Below are positions 7,628 through 16,764 of a stretch of DNA of 49,521 nucleotides, piece by piece. Source of the stretch: Gammaproteobacteria bacterium (GTDB taxonomy: Bacteria > Pseudomonadota > Gammaproteobacteria > Xanthomonadales > SZUA-36); contig JAUHYP010000023.1 in assembly GCA_030426265.1 (NCBI GenBank), positions 1 through 49,521 of the forward strand, written 5' to 3'. The translations under genes and the position numbers were made by a program. The number at the start of each line of letters is the position of its first letter. The first letter of the stretch is position 1. The notes under the pieces were generated by a model. It did no database searches, was not told the origin of the DNA, and saw nothing but the letters and a program-made list of their open reading frames with translations.

Positions 7628-10003
7628 TCAGTGCAGGGGGTTGCCGCAGCCGGACAGTCGCTGGCCGCCCACGTCCACGACGACCGTCGTCTGGTACTCG
7701 ACATCGGCCATGGTGTCGGCGCAGGGCCCGGGCATGAGCTCGATGCGGATGTCCAGGCCCTGGGTATTGCCGGTGAACACGCTGCCGGACCCTTCCGCCA
7801 GGTCCTCGGGGCCCTGGGCCTGGAAGCGCAGGCGCCGCTCACCGTAGTCGGTGACCAGCAGACTGGGCTGGCCGGAGAAGAGTTCGAGGTACCAGCCCGG
7901 CTCGTTGCCCACGGCACGGAAATCGGCGCCCCGCAGCTTGGCGTCCACCCAGACCGACTGGTAGCTGTTGACCCGGCAGGTCGTCTTGCCGCCCGGAAAT
8001 TCGAACTGGGCCTCCTCACCCTTGGTCCAGAACATCAGGCCATCGCCCTCGTATTTCGCGCCAGAGGCCGAACGCACCTGTTGCAGCACACTGGGCGGGT
8101 TCTCCACGAACAGGTACAGACTATCGTCCTTGTAGCTGGAGACCAGGTACTGGCCGTCCTCGCAATCCCACGCCCAGTTCAGCTGCCGCACGGCCTGGAC
8201 GGGCTCGGCCGTCACCTCGTCCGGCAGCGCGGCGATCACCACCACCGGCTCGGGCAACACGGTCTGCGGCTCGGTTTCGCCCAGGAGCTTCTGCCGCGCC
8301 AGGGGGATGGGCGGGCCACCCAGTGCGAGGAAGGCGTCGTGAAACGCTTTCCAGGCCTCGCGCCCGCCGCGCTCGGCGGTCCAGTCCTCGCGCAGCTGCC
8401 GGATCAGCAGCTTGCCGAGGGTGTAATTGATGTAGGCCGGGTCATAGGTGCCGCGCGCCGCCTGCTGGATGGCCATGCCTTCGCTCTGGAAGGCCTCGTC
8501 GGTGAAGAAGGTCTGGGCTTCCTCGACGCTCCAGCCGTGGGTGTGCAGCCCGATGCTGGCGATGAAACGGGCGTTGCGCAGCAGGGCGTTGCTCAGCTGT
8601 CCGACCCGCACCTCAGGGGAGGCGTCACGCAGGCCGGCCTCGAGCATCAGTTCCTCGGTGTAGTGCGCCCAGCCCTCGGCGAAGGCATAGCTCACGAAGG
8701 CCCGCCCGTACAGCCAGGGCGAGCGATTGGCGTGCATGAAGTTGAGGAAATGGCCGGGCCAGACCTCGTGCACGGAGGTGAACAGCAGGTCGGCTTCGCC
8801 GGGAATGTAGGACTGTTGCACGTCTTCCGGCCACGCCGGGTTCGGCGGGGCGATGTAATAGATCGACGGCTGGTCCTTCTCCCAGGGTCCGGGAATGGAG
8901 ATGTAGGCGAAATTCGAACGCGCGTAGGGCGGCGACTCTTCGACCAGGGCCGTTTCGCTGCCGGGAATGCTGACCAGGTCCGCCTGCTCCAGGAAGGCGC
9001 GCGTTTCCTCGAGCTGGACCCGCGCCGCCTCCACCGGCCCGCCTTCGGGCTTGTTCTCGTCCATGCGCTGCATGCAACGCGGCAGGTCCCTGCCCGGCGC
9101 GAAGCTGGCGCAGGCGTTGCGCAGGTCGGCGATGTTGCGTTCCATGTCGGCCCGCGCGGCGGCTTCGAGTTCATCCAGCGGCAGGCGCACGCGTTCCGTG
9201 TCCCACAGCATCTCGGCGTACAGCTCGGGTCCCAGGGCGTAGGAATCGTCGGCGATGTTGCGGCCCGACTCCAGCCACTCGGACAGCGACTCCATGGCGG
9301 CGATGGCGCCGGCGTTGGCCGCCTGGAAACGCCGGTTCAGGGCCTCGTCACCGACACCTTCCCAGGCTGCCGGGACATCGTCCCGAAAGTAGTTGGCATA
9401 GCCGGAGAAGGCGTCGATACCCAGCTGCAGCCAGGTGGCCGGCATGGGCATGCGCAGGTTGCCACGAATCTCCTTCGCGGCCTGGGGGATGGCCTCGAGA
9501 TAGCGCGTGAAGGCGGCCATGCGTTCCTCGGCCGGGGCGTAATCCAGCGTGATGTAGGGCGCCGGGTCCAGCGAGTCGTTCAGCCAGCCGATGTAGAACT
9601 GGGGGTTGCGGTACGGCCAGCGGGCCTTCACCAGCCAGAACAGGTCATGGTCCAGGCGCGAGACGAAATAGTCACGCTGGTAACGCTGTTCTTCGGTGAG
9701 GGATTCCGCCGCAAAGGCCAGGGCGTCGCGTTTTGCCTGGCGCAGGCGCTGGGCCTCGCGTTCGAGTCCATCGGCGCTCCAGTCCGGCAGTTTGCCGTCG
9801 TATTCGTGCCGGCCCTGGGTCACGGCCCAGGCCGGGTGGGCCGCCAGGTGCGCCTCGATTTCGCGCTCGATGAAGGCGTCCCAGGGATCGGCCTTGGCCG
9901 GCGGCGGGGCCGCCGCCGGTTGAGGCGCTTCCTCGCCGCCGCAGGCGACGAGGAACAGCAGGGAAGACAGGGCGAGGGGGAGGGCGCCGATGCGTCCCGT
10001 CAT
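7628..10003 (-). CDS. DUF885 zinc-peptidase-like lipoprotein with MliC-like and COG3650-like C-terminal domains
   Basis: The 791-residue protein starts with a lipoprotein signal (ALPLALSSLLFLVAC, lipobox LVAC). The DUF885 domain covers about residues 35-590 and has the metalloprotease motif HEVWPGH near 412-418, with a downstream acidic helix FAEGWAHYTEEL. From about 608 a second domain resembles MliC/PliC lysozyme inhibitors (WDCEDG, LYLFVENPPSVLQQV, GDGLMFWTKGEEAQF). The last 100 residues (GNEPGWYLEL, LSGCGNPLH) look like the COG3650/HslJ-neighbour type of envelope domain. ATG 10003 is chosen for its GGGAAG ribosome site; a GTG at 10024 overlapping the transporter stop is the alternative. 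A peptidase role fits the upstream peptide transporter. Confidence 0.87.
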   Translation of the reverse strand: MTGRIGALPLALSSLLFLVACGGEEAPQPAAAPPPAKADPWDAFIEREIEAHLAAHPAWAVTQGRHEYDGKLPDWSADGLEREAQRLRQAKRDALAFAAESLTEEQRYQRDYFVSRLDHDLFWLVKARWPYRNPQFYIGWLNDSLDPAPYITLDYAPAEERMAAFTRYLEAIPQAAKEIRGNLRMPMPATWLQLGIDAFSGYANYFRDDVPAAWEGVGDEALNRRFQAANAGAIAAMESLSEWLESGRNIADDSYALGPELYAEMLWDTERVRLPLDELEAAARADMERNIADLRNACASFAPGRDLPRCMQRMDENKPEGGPVEAARVQLEETRAFLEQADLVSIPGSETALVEESPPYARSNFAYISIPGPWEKDQPSIYYIAPPNPAWPEDVQQSYIPGEADLLFTSVHEVWPGHFLNFMHANRSPWLYGRAFVSYAFAEGWAHYTEELMLEAGLRDASPEVRVGQLSNALLRNARFIASIGLHTHGWSVEEAQTFFTDEAFQSEGMAIQQAARGTYDPAYINYTLGKLLIRQLREDWTAERGGREAWKAFHDAFLALGGPPIPLARQKLLGETEPQTVLPEPVVVIAALPDEVTAEPVQAVRQLNWAWDCEDGQYLVSSYKDDSLYLFVENPPSVLQQVRSASGAKYEGDGLMFWTKGEEAQFEFPGGKTTCRVNSYQSVWVDAKLRGADFRAVGNEPGWYLELFSGQPSLLVTDYGERRLRFQAQGPEDLAEGSGSVFTGNTQGLDIRIELMPGPCADTMADVEYQTTVVVDVGGQRLSGCGNPLH

Positions 10004-10020
10004 GCCGTGTCTTCCCATGC

Positions 10021-11556
10021 TCACTTGACCCCGTGCATCAGCTTGTTGATCAACGGCGCCACGAGCAGGTACACCACGCCGAATGCGGTACCCAGCCAGA
10101 ACAGCTGCATGTAGGTGTCCTGGTACTGTGCGATGCCACTGATTTCCGCACCGTGACCCCCGCCTCCGGAGGCGACGGCAGCGATGATGCCGGCCACGTA
10201 CTGCGCCATGGCGATGGACAGGAACCAGCCGCCCATGGCCAGCCCCGTTTCCTTCTCGTCCGCCAGCTTGGTCACCATGGACAGGCCGATGGGGGACAGG
10301 CAGAGCTCACCGGTGGTGTGCAGCAGGTAGCAGATGGCCAGGAAGATCCAGGGCACCAGGCCCGCCGGATTCTGGGCGTTGCTGATGGCCCAGACCAGCA
10401 CGTAGAAGCCCAGCGCGACCTGCAGCAGGCCCAGCGCGAACTTGCGCGGAATGGAGGGGTTCAGGCCGATCTTTTCCAGGCGCGGCCAGAGCGCCGCGAA
10501 CACCGGGGCGAACAACAGGATGTAGAGCGGGTTCAGCGACTGGAACACGCCGAAGCCGCCTTCCTGCCAGGAACCCATGCTGCCGTACATGGGCGTGGAG
10601 AATTCGCGGGCAAAGAAGTTCAGCGAGCTGCCGGCCTGCTCGAACAGGGCCCAGAAGCAGGCATTGGCCAGGAACAGCAGCAGCATGGCGATGTAGCGCT
10701 GCAGCTGGATCTTGCCGAGGCGGAAACCGGAGTAGATGAACCAGGCGCTCAAGCCCAGCATCATCGCCACCAGGATGAAGCCGAGAATCGTGCTTTCCGA
10801 CAGCAGGAAGTAGCACACCGCGGCCAGCACCAGGGCGCCCGCGGCCACGGCGAAGAACGGTCCCCAGCCTTCCTTGCCCTTGGGCGGCAGGCCCACGTGG
10901 CCCAGGGAGCGCTTGGACCATTCCAGAAACAGCGTGGACAGGATCATGCCGATGCCGGCGGCGAAGAAGCCCCATTTGAGGCCGTACTGCGTGCCGATCC
11001 AGGCCGCCGTGACGAAGGGTGCGATGAAGGCGCCCAGGTTGATGCCCATGTAGAAGATGGTGAAGCCCGAATCGCGTCGTACGTCACCGGTGGCGTAGAG
11101 TTTGCCGACCATGGTGGAGATGTTCGGCTTGAACAGGCCGTTGCCCGCGACCACCAGGGCCAGGCCGATCAGGAACCAGTTCAGGTCCTCGATCAGCAAA
11201 ACGAACAGTCCGGCCGCCATGATGATGGCCCCCAGCAGGATGGAGCGCTGGTAGCCCAGGATGCGGTCGGCCACGTAGCCGCCGGCGATTCCGGTGGCGT
11301 AGATCAGGGCGGTGTAGCCCCCGTACACCAGGCTGGCCTGGGCGTTGGCCTGGTCGCCCATGTGGGAAAAGAAGGTGGTCGCGACGTAGACCGCCAGCAC
11401 GGCGCGCATGCCGTAGTAGGCGAAACGCTCCCACAGCTCGATGTTGAACAGCTGCCACAGGGCAGTGGGATGGCCCAGAAACTCGCCTTTCGGCAGTTCG
11501 GGGCGCTGGGCGTCGGGGGTATCGGTCTGGCTCAAGGGAATCTCCGGGCTTGTCAT
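10021..11556 (-). CDS. POT-family proton-coupled oligopeptide transporter
   Basis: This 511-residue inner-membrane MFS protein imports di- and tripeptides with protons. The POT signature ELWERFAYYGMRAVL (ExxERFxYY) lies in the first transmembrane helix. A second conserved part, NGLFKPNISTMVGKLY, matches the other POT signature. FYMGINLGAFIAP and GELCLSPIGLSMV are further family motifs, and about 12-14 hydrophobic segments are visible. The N-terminal 30 residues are hydrophilic. Its stop overlaps the upstream GTG candidate of the DUF885 gene by 4 nt, so uptake and peptide hydrolysis are likely co-expressed. Confidence 0.94.
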   Translation of the reverse strand: MTSPEIPLSQTDTPDAQRPELPKGEFLGHPTALWQLFNIELWERFAYYGMRAVLAVYVATTFFSHMGDQANAQASLVYGGYTALIYATGIAGGYVADRILGYQRSILLGAIIMAAGLFVLLIEDLNWFLIGLALVVAGNGLFKPNISTMVGKLYATGDVRRDSGFTIFYMGINLGAFIAPFVTAAWIGTQYGLKWGFFAAGIGMILSTLFLEWSKRSLGHVGLPPKGKEGWGPFFAVAAGALVLAAVCYFLLSESTILGFILVAMMLGLSAWFIYSGFRLGKIQLQRYIAMLLLFLANACFWALFEQAGSSLNFFAREFSTPMYGSMGSWQEGGFGVFQSLNPLYILLFAPVFAALWPRLEKIGLNPSIPRKFALGLLQVALGFYVLVWAISNAQNPAGLVPWIFLAICYLLHTTGELCLSPIGLSMVTKLADEKETGLAMGGWFLSIAMAQYVAGIIAAVASGGGGHGAEISGIAQYQDTYMQLFWLGTAFGVVYLLVAPLINKLMHGVK

Positions 11557-11777
11557 TGTAAGGAGTCGGTTCGCCAGGCACGGTCAGGCCAGTAGCCGGA
11601 TTCCGCCGGGGCCGTGGACCCGTCCACAGCCTTGAAACCGCGGGCAAGGATACCAGAAGGGGCCTGGGCATTGGCATTGCGGGCCCGGGAACGTGCGGGC
11701 GGGTCGCCTTGGGCCACCGCCGATCGCGTGAGATACTTGATGGTCCGCACCCACCAGAACCAGAGGCTCCCTCCCCC

Positions 11778-13205
11778 ATGAACTCGCACAGCGCCCAGCA
11801 GTTCGTCGACGAGAAATGGATGGACGAGATCGTTCCCGAGCTCGTCGAGTACATCCGGATTCCGGCCAAATCCCCCCATTTCGACCCGGACTGGGAGGCG
11901 AATGGCTACGTCGAGGACGCCGTGCAGCAGATTCACGCCTGGTGCGCGAAGCAGGACATCGCCGGCATGACCACCGAGATCGTGCGCCTGCCGGGGCGCA
12001 CGCCGCTGATCTTCATGGACATTCCAGCCGCCAATGGCGGCAGCCAGGACGACACGGTGCTGCTCTATGGCCACCTCGACAAGCAGCCGGAAATGACGGG
12101 CTGGGCCGACGACCTCGGCCCCTGGAAGCCCGTCATCAAGGACGGCAAGCTCTACGGCCGTGGCGGCGCGGACGACGGATACGCGGCCTACGGCTCGCTG
12201 ACGGCCATCATGGCGGTCCAGCGTGAGGGCCTGCCGCACACCCGCTGCGTGGTCATCATCGAGGCCTGCGAGGAATCCGGCAGCTACGACCTGCCCTTCT
12301 ACATCGAACACCTGGAAGACCGCATCGGCCAGCCCTCGCTGGTGGTGTGCCTGGATTCGGGCGCCGGCAACTACGACCAGCTCTGGCTGACCGTGTCCCT
12401 GCGTGGCATGGCCGCCGGCACGTTGCGCGCCGAGGTGCTGAGCGAAGGCGTGCACTCGGGCTATGCCTCGGGGGTGGTCCCGTCGAGCTTTCGCGTGCTG
12501 CGCCAGCTGATCGCCCGGCTGGAGGACGAGAACACCGGCCAGGTGCTGCCCGACTACCTGCACACGCCGATTCCGGAACAGCGCCTGAAACAGACCCGGC
12601 GCATGGCCGAGGAACTCGGCGACGCCGTGTGGCAGGCCTATCCCTTCGTGAACGGCGTCGAGCCGCAGGCGACGGACAACGTGGAGCGCATCCTCAACCG
12701 CACCTGGCGCCCGGCCCTGTCCTACACGGGTGCCGAAGGCCTGCCGGCCCTGGGTTCCGCGGGCAACGTACTGCGGCCTTACACCAGCCTCAAGCTCTCC
12801 ATGCGCCTGCCGCCGACCGTCAACGGCGCCGAAGCCACGAAACGCATGAAGGAAACGCTGGAGGCGGACCCGCCGAGCAAGGCGAAGGTCCAATTCGAAG
12901 CGGACCAGGCGGCCACGGGCTGGAACGCACCGGCCATCGCGCCCTGGCTGCACGAATCCCTGGAGCGTGCTTCCCAGGCGAGTTACGGCAAGAGCGTGAT
13001 GTACATGGGCGAGGGCGGCACCATCCCCTTCATGGCCATGCTCGGCGAGGCCTACCCCCAGGCCCAGTTCATGATCACGGGCGTGCTCGGGCCCAAGTCC
13101 AACGCGCATGGCCCGAACGAGTTCCTGCACATTCCCTTCGCGCGCAAGCTGACCACCTGCGTGGCGCGGGTGCTGGCCGACCACGCCGGGCGTCCGGCGG
13201 GCTGA
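11778..13205 (+). CDS. M20-family metallopeptidase, carnosinase/dipeptidase-like
   Basis: The 475-residue di-zinc enzyme probably hydrolyses dipeptides or acylated amino acids in the cytosol; no signal peptide is seen. Metal and catalytic residues appear in order: YGHLDKQPE (His, Asp), GRGGADDGYAAYG (bridging Asp), EACEESGSYD (catalytic Glu then Glu), CLDSGAGNYD (Asp) and NAHGPNEFLHI (C-terminal His). A dimerisation lid lies between about residues 200 and 380. ATG 11778 is used, since the upstream in-frame ATG at 11709 adds a Pro-rich non-homologous stretch. It is divergent from the POT transporter across 221 bp with no clear terminator. Confidence 0.92.
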   Translation: MNSHSAQQFVDEKWMDEIVPELVEYIRIPAKSPHFDPDWEANGYVEDAVQQIHAWCAKQDIAGMTTEIVRLPGRTPLIFMDIPAANGGSQDDTVLLYGHLDKQPEMTGWADDLGPWKPVIKDGKLYGRGGADDGYAAYGSLTAIMAVQREGLPHTRCVVIIEACEESGSYDLPFYIEHLEDRIGQPSLVVCLDSGAGNYDQLWLTVSLRGMAAGTLRAEVLSEGVHSGYASGVVPSSFRVLRQLIARLEDENTGQVLPDYLHTPIPEQRLKQTRRMAEELGDAVWQAYPFVNGVEPQATDNVERILNRTWRPALSYTGAEGLPALGSAGNVLRPYTSLKLSMRLPPTVNGAEATKRMKETLEADPPSKAKVQFEADQAATGWNAPAIAPWLHESLERASQASYGKSVMYMGEGGTIPFMAMLGEAYPQAQFMITGVLGPKSNAHGPNEFLHIPFARKLTTCVARVLADHAGRPAG

Positions 13206-13236
13206 GCGGCCCGGAACGAACGCGCAGGGCAGGGAC

Positions 13237-14541
13237 GTGAAACGTCGCGTCGGTCTCCACGCCCTGTACCGCGAAGATCCCCTGGCGGCGGACCGCGCGG
13301 CCTTCGGGCGGGAAAGCGATCCGCTGAGCCGGCGCGGCTTCGTGCGCGGCCTGGCCGCCATGGGGGCCGTGCTCGGCGCGCCCATCGTGTTTCATTCGGC
13401 CATGCCCGCGGGCCTGATCCCGGCGGCCCTGGCCGACACCCCCGAGCCCTTCGCCTTCCCCGGCAAGGATCCGCGCCTGGTCGTGCTCAACGACCGCCCG
13501 CTGAACGCCGAGACCCCGCCGCACCTGCTGGACGACCCGGTGACGCCGGCCGAGCGCATGTTCGTGCGCAACAACGGCATTCCTCCGGCACAGGTGGACC
13601 CGGAACAATGGACCCTGTCCCTTCGCGGCGAGTCCGTCCCGAAGCCGAAGTCCTACACGCTCGCCGAGCTGAAGCGGCGCTTCGAGAACGTCAGCCTGCA
13701 ATTGCTGATCGAATGCGGCGGCAACGGCCGTTCGGAGTTCCTGCCGCCGGCCTCGGGCAACCAGTGGACCCTGGGCGCCGTGGCCTGCCCCTCCTTCGAC
13801 GGCGTGCGCCTGCGGGACGTGCTCGAGGACTGTGGCATCACCGATGGCGCGGTCTATGTCGGCTTCGAAGGCGCCGACCGCCACCTGTCCGGTGACGAAG
13901 GCAAGCAGCCGATTTCCCGCGGCGTGCCGATGCACAAAGCCCTGGAGCCCGAATCGCTCATCGCCTTCGGCATGAACGGCGGCCCGCTCCATCCCCTGCA
14001 CGGCCATCCGCTACGGCTGGCCATCGGCGGCTGGCCGGGGTCGGTCTCCGGAAAGTGGCTGACCGGCCTGCTCGTGCGTGACCGGGTGCACGACGGCGAG
14101 AAGATGGGCGGGGATTCCTACCGCGTGCCCTGTGAACCGGTGGCGCCCGGCGAGACCGTGGCGCCGGAGGACATGTGCATCATCGAGTCCATGCCGGTGA
14201 AATCCCTGGTCACCCACCCGGCGACGGGCCTGCGCCAGCCCTGGGACCACCCGCTGGCGATACGCGGGCACGCCTGGGCGGGAGACCGCGCGGTTTCACG
14301 GGTGGACCTGTCGCTGGACTTCGGCCAGACCTGGACAGCCACCGAACTCGCGGCGCCCGCCAACCGCCTGGCCTGGCAACGCTTCAGCGCCACCCTGTCC
14401 CTGCCGTCCCCGGGCTACTTCGAGGTCTGGGCACGGGCCACGGACAGCGCCGGCGTCGCCCAGCCCATGGTGATTCCGGGCTGGAATCCGAAGGGCTATC
14501 TGAACAACGCGACCCACCGGATCGCCGTGTACGGTGTCTAG
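13237..14541 (+). CDS. sorA: Sulfite dehydrogenase-like molybdopterin enzyme, SorA type, Tat-exported
   Basis: This is a 434-residue periplasmic oxidoreductase of the sulfite oxidase family. A twin-arginine signal lies near residues 31-53 (SRRGFVRGLAAMGAVLGAP). The molybdenum-binding cysteine is Cys160 in LIECGGNGRSEF. Other family motifs are GVRLRDVL, HPLHGHPLRLAIGGWPG and the C-terminal dimerisation/Ig-like part with GHAWAGDRAVSRVDLSLDFG. The start is the GTG at 13237; no other standard start leaves room for the Tat signal. It overlaps the following cytochrome gene by 8 nt, as in sorAB operons, so sulfite-to-cytochrome electron transfer is the likely job. Substrate identity remains inferred. 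Confidence 0.88.
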   Translation: MKRRVGLHALYREDPLAADRAAFGRESDPLSRRGFVRGLAAMGAVLGAPIVFHSAMPAGLIPAALADTPEPFAFPGKDPRLVVLNDRPLNAETPPHLLDDPVTPAERMFVRNNGIPPAQVDPEQWTLSLRGESVPKPKSYTLAELKRRFENVSLQLLIECGGNGRSEFLPPASGNQWTLGAVACPSFDGVRLRDVLEDCGITDGAVYVGFEGADRHLSGDEGKQPISRGVPMHKALEPESLIAFGMNGGPLHPLHGHPLRLAIGGWPGSVSGKWLTGLLVRDRVHDGEKMGGDSYRVPCEPVAPGETVAPEDMCIIESMPVKSLVTHPATGLRQPWDHPLAIRGHAWAGDRAVSRVDLSLDFGQTWTATELAAPANRLAWQRFSATLSLPSPGYFEVWARATDSAGVAQPMVIPGWNPKGYLNNATHRIAVYGV

Positions 14542-14974
14542 ATCGGTACAGGAGCGGTTGCGGGCCCCAATGCGGCCCATGGCTGGCCCCACCCTTTGCA
14601 GGACCTTTGCCACGGGATTCAGTGTTCTGCTGCTGCTCCTGGCCCCGGCCCTGTCTCCGGGCGCCGCCGTGTCTGCACAGGCTGCGGCCATCCCGACTCA
14701 GGAACTGGTGGAGGCGCCTGGGCGGGACCTGGTGACGGCCCATTGCAGCGCCTGCCATTCCCTGGCGCTGGTCACCCAGAACCGCGGCGATGCCGCGCAC
14801 TGGAAGAAGCTCATTCGCTGGATGCAGGCCGAGCACAATCTCTGGGACCTCGGTCCCGCGGAACCGGTCATCGTGGACTACCTCGCCCAACACTACGGCG
14901 CACCGGAGCGCTCGCCCCGCCGAGCCCCGCTGGACACCGACTGGCACGAGGCCGAAGAATCGGTGGACGACTGA
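14534..14974 (+). CDS. Monohaem cytochrome c subunit, SorB-like
   Basis: The 146-residue exported protein has a signal segment (FATGFSVLLLLLAPALSPG, then an AxA-like site) and one c-type haem motif, CSACHSLALV, with the sequence NRGDAAHWKKLIRWMQ after it. The latter segment is typical of the small cytochromes paired with sulfite dehydrogenases. The GTG at 14534 overlaps the sorA stop. Alternative starts are TTG 14558, ATG 14570 and ATG 14579, with an AGGAG lying at 14550-14554. It most likely takes electrons from the SorA-like enzyme in the periplasm. Confidence 0.82.
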   Translation: MSRSVQERLRAPMRPMAGPTLCRTFATGFSVLLLLLAPALSPGAAVSAQAAAIPTQELVEAPGRDLVTAHCSACHSLALVTQNRGDAAHWKKLIRWMQAEHNLWDLGPAEPVIVDYLAQHYGAPERSPRRAPLDTDWHEAEESVDD

Positions 14975-15008
14975 AGCAACGACACGAATCAGCACCGGAG
15001 GAAAGGCC

Positions 15009-15650
15009 ATGCAGGATCATCGAGCAGCGATCGCCACCGGGACCGGGAAGCACCGTCCTCCGGCCACGTGTTTCACCGTCGGCTCACTGCGTGGCGTGGT
15101 CCTCGCTTCCGCACTCCTGCTGGCGCTCGCGACCGGTTTCGGGCTGATCGCAGCCCCCGAAGCCAGGGCGGAGGTCACTGCCGTCACCCCCAACGGCTTC
15201 ACCAACACGCACGTACACACCCTGGCCCTTCCGCCGGCGGACGCCTGGTCCCTGCTGACCGACGGCCTGCCGAAGTGGTGGGACGCGGACCATTCCTATG
15301 GTGGCGTGGCCGCCAACCTCTCACTGGAGGCCGGTCCCGGGGGCTGCCTGTGCGAGACGATGGAGAACGGCGGCTGGGTAGAGCACCTTCGCGTGATCTT
15401 CGTCGCCCCCGAAAAGACCCTGCGCCTGCAGGGCGCCCTCGGACCGCTTGCGGAGATGGGCCTGCAGGGCGTAATGACCTGGACCCTGGAACCCGCGGGG
15501 GAATCGGAGACGACCTTCACCTCGAAGTACCTCGTGACCGGCACGCTGGAGGGCGGCTTCGAACAACTGGCCCCGATTGTCGACCGGGTCAACGGCGGGC
15601 ACTTCATCCGCCTGGAGCGGGTCGCCGCCGGCCAGCCCGCAGACGGCTGA
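15009..15650 (+). CDS. Exported SRPBCC-fold (START/AHSA1-like) protein
   Basis: The 213-residue product starts at ATG 15009 behind a strong GGAGGAAAGG site. A long N-terminal region ends in a hydrophobic stretch (VVLASALLLALATGFGLIA) and an AxA-type cleavage site (EARAEV), so export is likely. The rest looks like an SRPBCC ligand-binding barrel: PPADAWSLLTDGLPKWW, EHLRVIFVAPEKTLRLQG, GLQGVMTWTLEP and a C-terminal helix GFEQLAPIVDRVNGG. Bound ligand and reaction are unknown. It follows the SorAB-like pair by 34 nt, which suggests a shared transcript and perhaps a role in the same periplasmic process. Confidence 0.78.
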   Translation: MQDHRAAIATGTGKHRPPATCFTVGSLRGVVLASALLLALATGFGLIAAPEARAEVTAVTPNGFTNTHVHTLALPPADAWSLLTDGLPKWWDADHSYGGVAANLSLEAGPGGCLCETMENGGWVEHLRVIFVAPEKTLRLQGALGPLAEMGLQGVMTWTLEPAGESETTFTSKYLVTGTLEGGFEQLAPIVDRVNGGHFIRLERVAAGQPADG

Positions 15651-15721
15651 CGCGGCGCGGCGCCACCGTTCCGCGGTTCACCGCGGGACCCCCACCGCAA
15701 GCGTCGCGGGACCGTCCGGCC

Positions 15722-15750
15722 TTGCTTCGACACCCGGCGCGGCGGATACT
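15722..15750 (+). promoter_or_regulatory. Possible sigma-70 promoter of ilvE
   Basis: TTGCTT at 15722 and GATACT at 15745 are spaced by 17 bp and lie 61 bp before the ilvE start. Matches to consensus are three and four of six. The surrounding DNA is very GC-rich, so the match stands out, but it is not proof. Confidence 0.35.
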
Positions 15751-15810
15751 TCGCGATTCGTTGCCGGGCCCGGCCCGGACGCCCCGAAACGTTTCCCGAG
15801 AGTGATCGAG

Positions 15811-16728
15811 ATGAGCAAGGAATTCCAGGTCTGGTTCAATGGCCAACTGCGGCCTTTCGAGGAGTGCACGGTCAGCGTGCGCGCCCACGCCCTGCACTAC
15901 GGCTCCTCGGTGTTCGAAGGCGTCCGTGTGTACCGGACCCCGGACGGACCGCGCGCCTTCCGCCTGATGGACCACTTGAAACGCTTCTTCTGGTCCGCCG
16001 CGGTCTACCGCATGCCCATGCACTGGTCGATCGAGGAAGTGCACGCCGCCTGCCGCGAGACGGTGACGGCCAACGACCTGGAAGCGGCCTACCTGCGGCC
16101 CGTGGCCTATCGCGGCGACTGCGGCCTGGGCGTGATGCCCAAGGACATGAACAAGGTGGAAGTGGCCGTCATTGTCAGCGAATGGGGCACCTACCTGGGC
16201 GAAGGCGCGCTGGAGCGCGGCGTGGATGTCTGCGTCAGTTCCTGGCAGCGCGTGGCGCCCAACACCATCCCGGCGGGCGCCAAGGCCGGCGGCAACTACC
16301 TGTCGTCCTTCCTGATCCACGCCGAAGCGCTGGACCGCGGCTTCACCGAGGGCGTCGCCCTGGGTTCCGACAGCCTGGTCAGCGAAGGCAGCGGTGAGAA
16401 CATTTTCGTCGTCAGCGGTGGGCGCATCATCACGCCGCCGGTGTCGGCCTCCATCCTCAGTGGCATCACCCGCGACACGGCCATCAAGCTGGCGAAACAC
16501 CTGGGCTTCGAGGTGGTGGAGCTGTCCATCTCCCGCGAGCAGCTGTACGCGGCGGACGAGATCTTCATGACCGGCACGGCGGTGGAGATCACCCCGGTGC
16601 GGAAAGTCGACCACATGAAGATCGGCGCCGGCGTGCGCGGCCCGGTAACCACGAAGCTGCAGGAAGCCTTCTTCGGCCTGTTCGACGGCAGCACCGAGGA
16701 TCGCTGGGGCTGGCTCGAGCCGCTCTGA
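15811..16728 (+). CDS. ilvE: Branched-chain amino acid aminotransferase IlvE
   Basis: IlvE is a cytosolic PLP enzyme that makes the last step of valine, leucine and isoleucine synthesis, using glutamate as amino donor. The 305-residue protein follows E. coli IlvE closely. HALHYGSSVFEGVRVY, the PLP lysine in IPAGAKAGGNYLSS, the cofactor-binding SEGSGENIFVV, LSGITRDTAIKLAKHLG, FMTGTAVEITPVRKVD and the C-terminal WGWLEPL are all present. ATG 15811 is chosen because homology starts at SKEFQVWFNGQ; in-frame codons upstream are non-homologous. It stands alone, with a hairpin just downstream and a large non-coding stretch after it. Confidence 0.97.
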   Translation: MSKEFQVWFNGQLRPFEECTVSVRAHALHYGSSVFEGVRVYRTPDGPRAFRLMDHLKRFFWSAAVYRMPMHWSIEEVHAACRETVTANDLEAAYLRPVAYRGDCGLGVMPKDMNKVEVAVIVSEWGTYLGEGALERGVDVCVSSWQRVAPNTIPAGAKAGGNYLSSFLIHAEALDRGFTEGVALGSDSLVSEGSGENIFVVSGGRIITPPVSASILSGITRDTAIKLAKHLGFEVVELSISREQLYAADEIFMTGTAVEITPVRKVDHMKIGAGVRGPVTTKLQEAFFGLFDGSTEDRWGWLEPL

Positions 16729-16740
16729 TCCGAACCGGCA

Positions 16741-16757
16741 GGGCGCGTCCTGCGCCC
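16741..16757 (+). terminator. GC-rich hairpin after ilvE, possible terminator
   Basis: GGGCGC and GCGCCC form a perfect 6-bp stem with a GTCCT loop, 12 nt after the ilvE stop. There is no T-tract, so it may only protect the 3' end or act with Rho. Confidence 0.3.
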
Positions 16758-16764
16758 GCCGTAC

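Noticed and set aside
6100-10114. Long plus-strand frames over the RNase and DUF885 genes
   Set aside because: Shadows of the real minus-strand genes, whose motifs and lipoprotein signal are clear.
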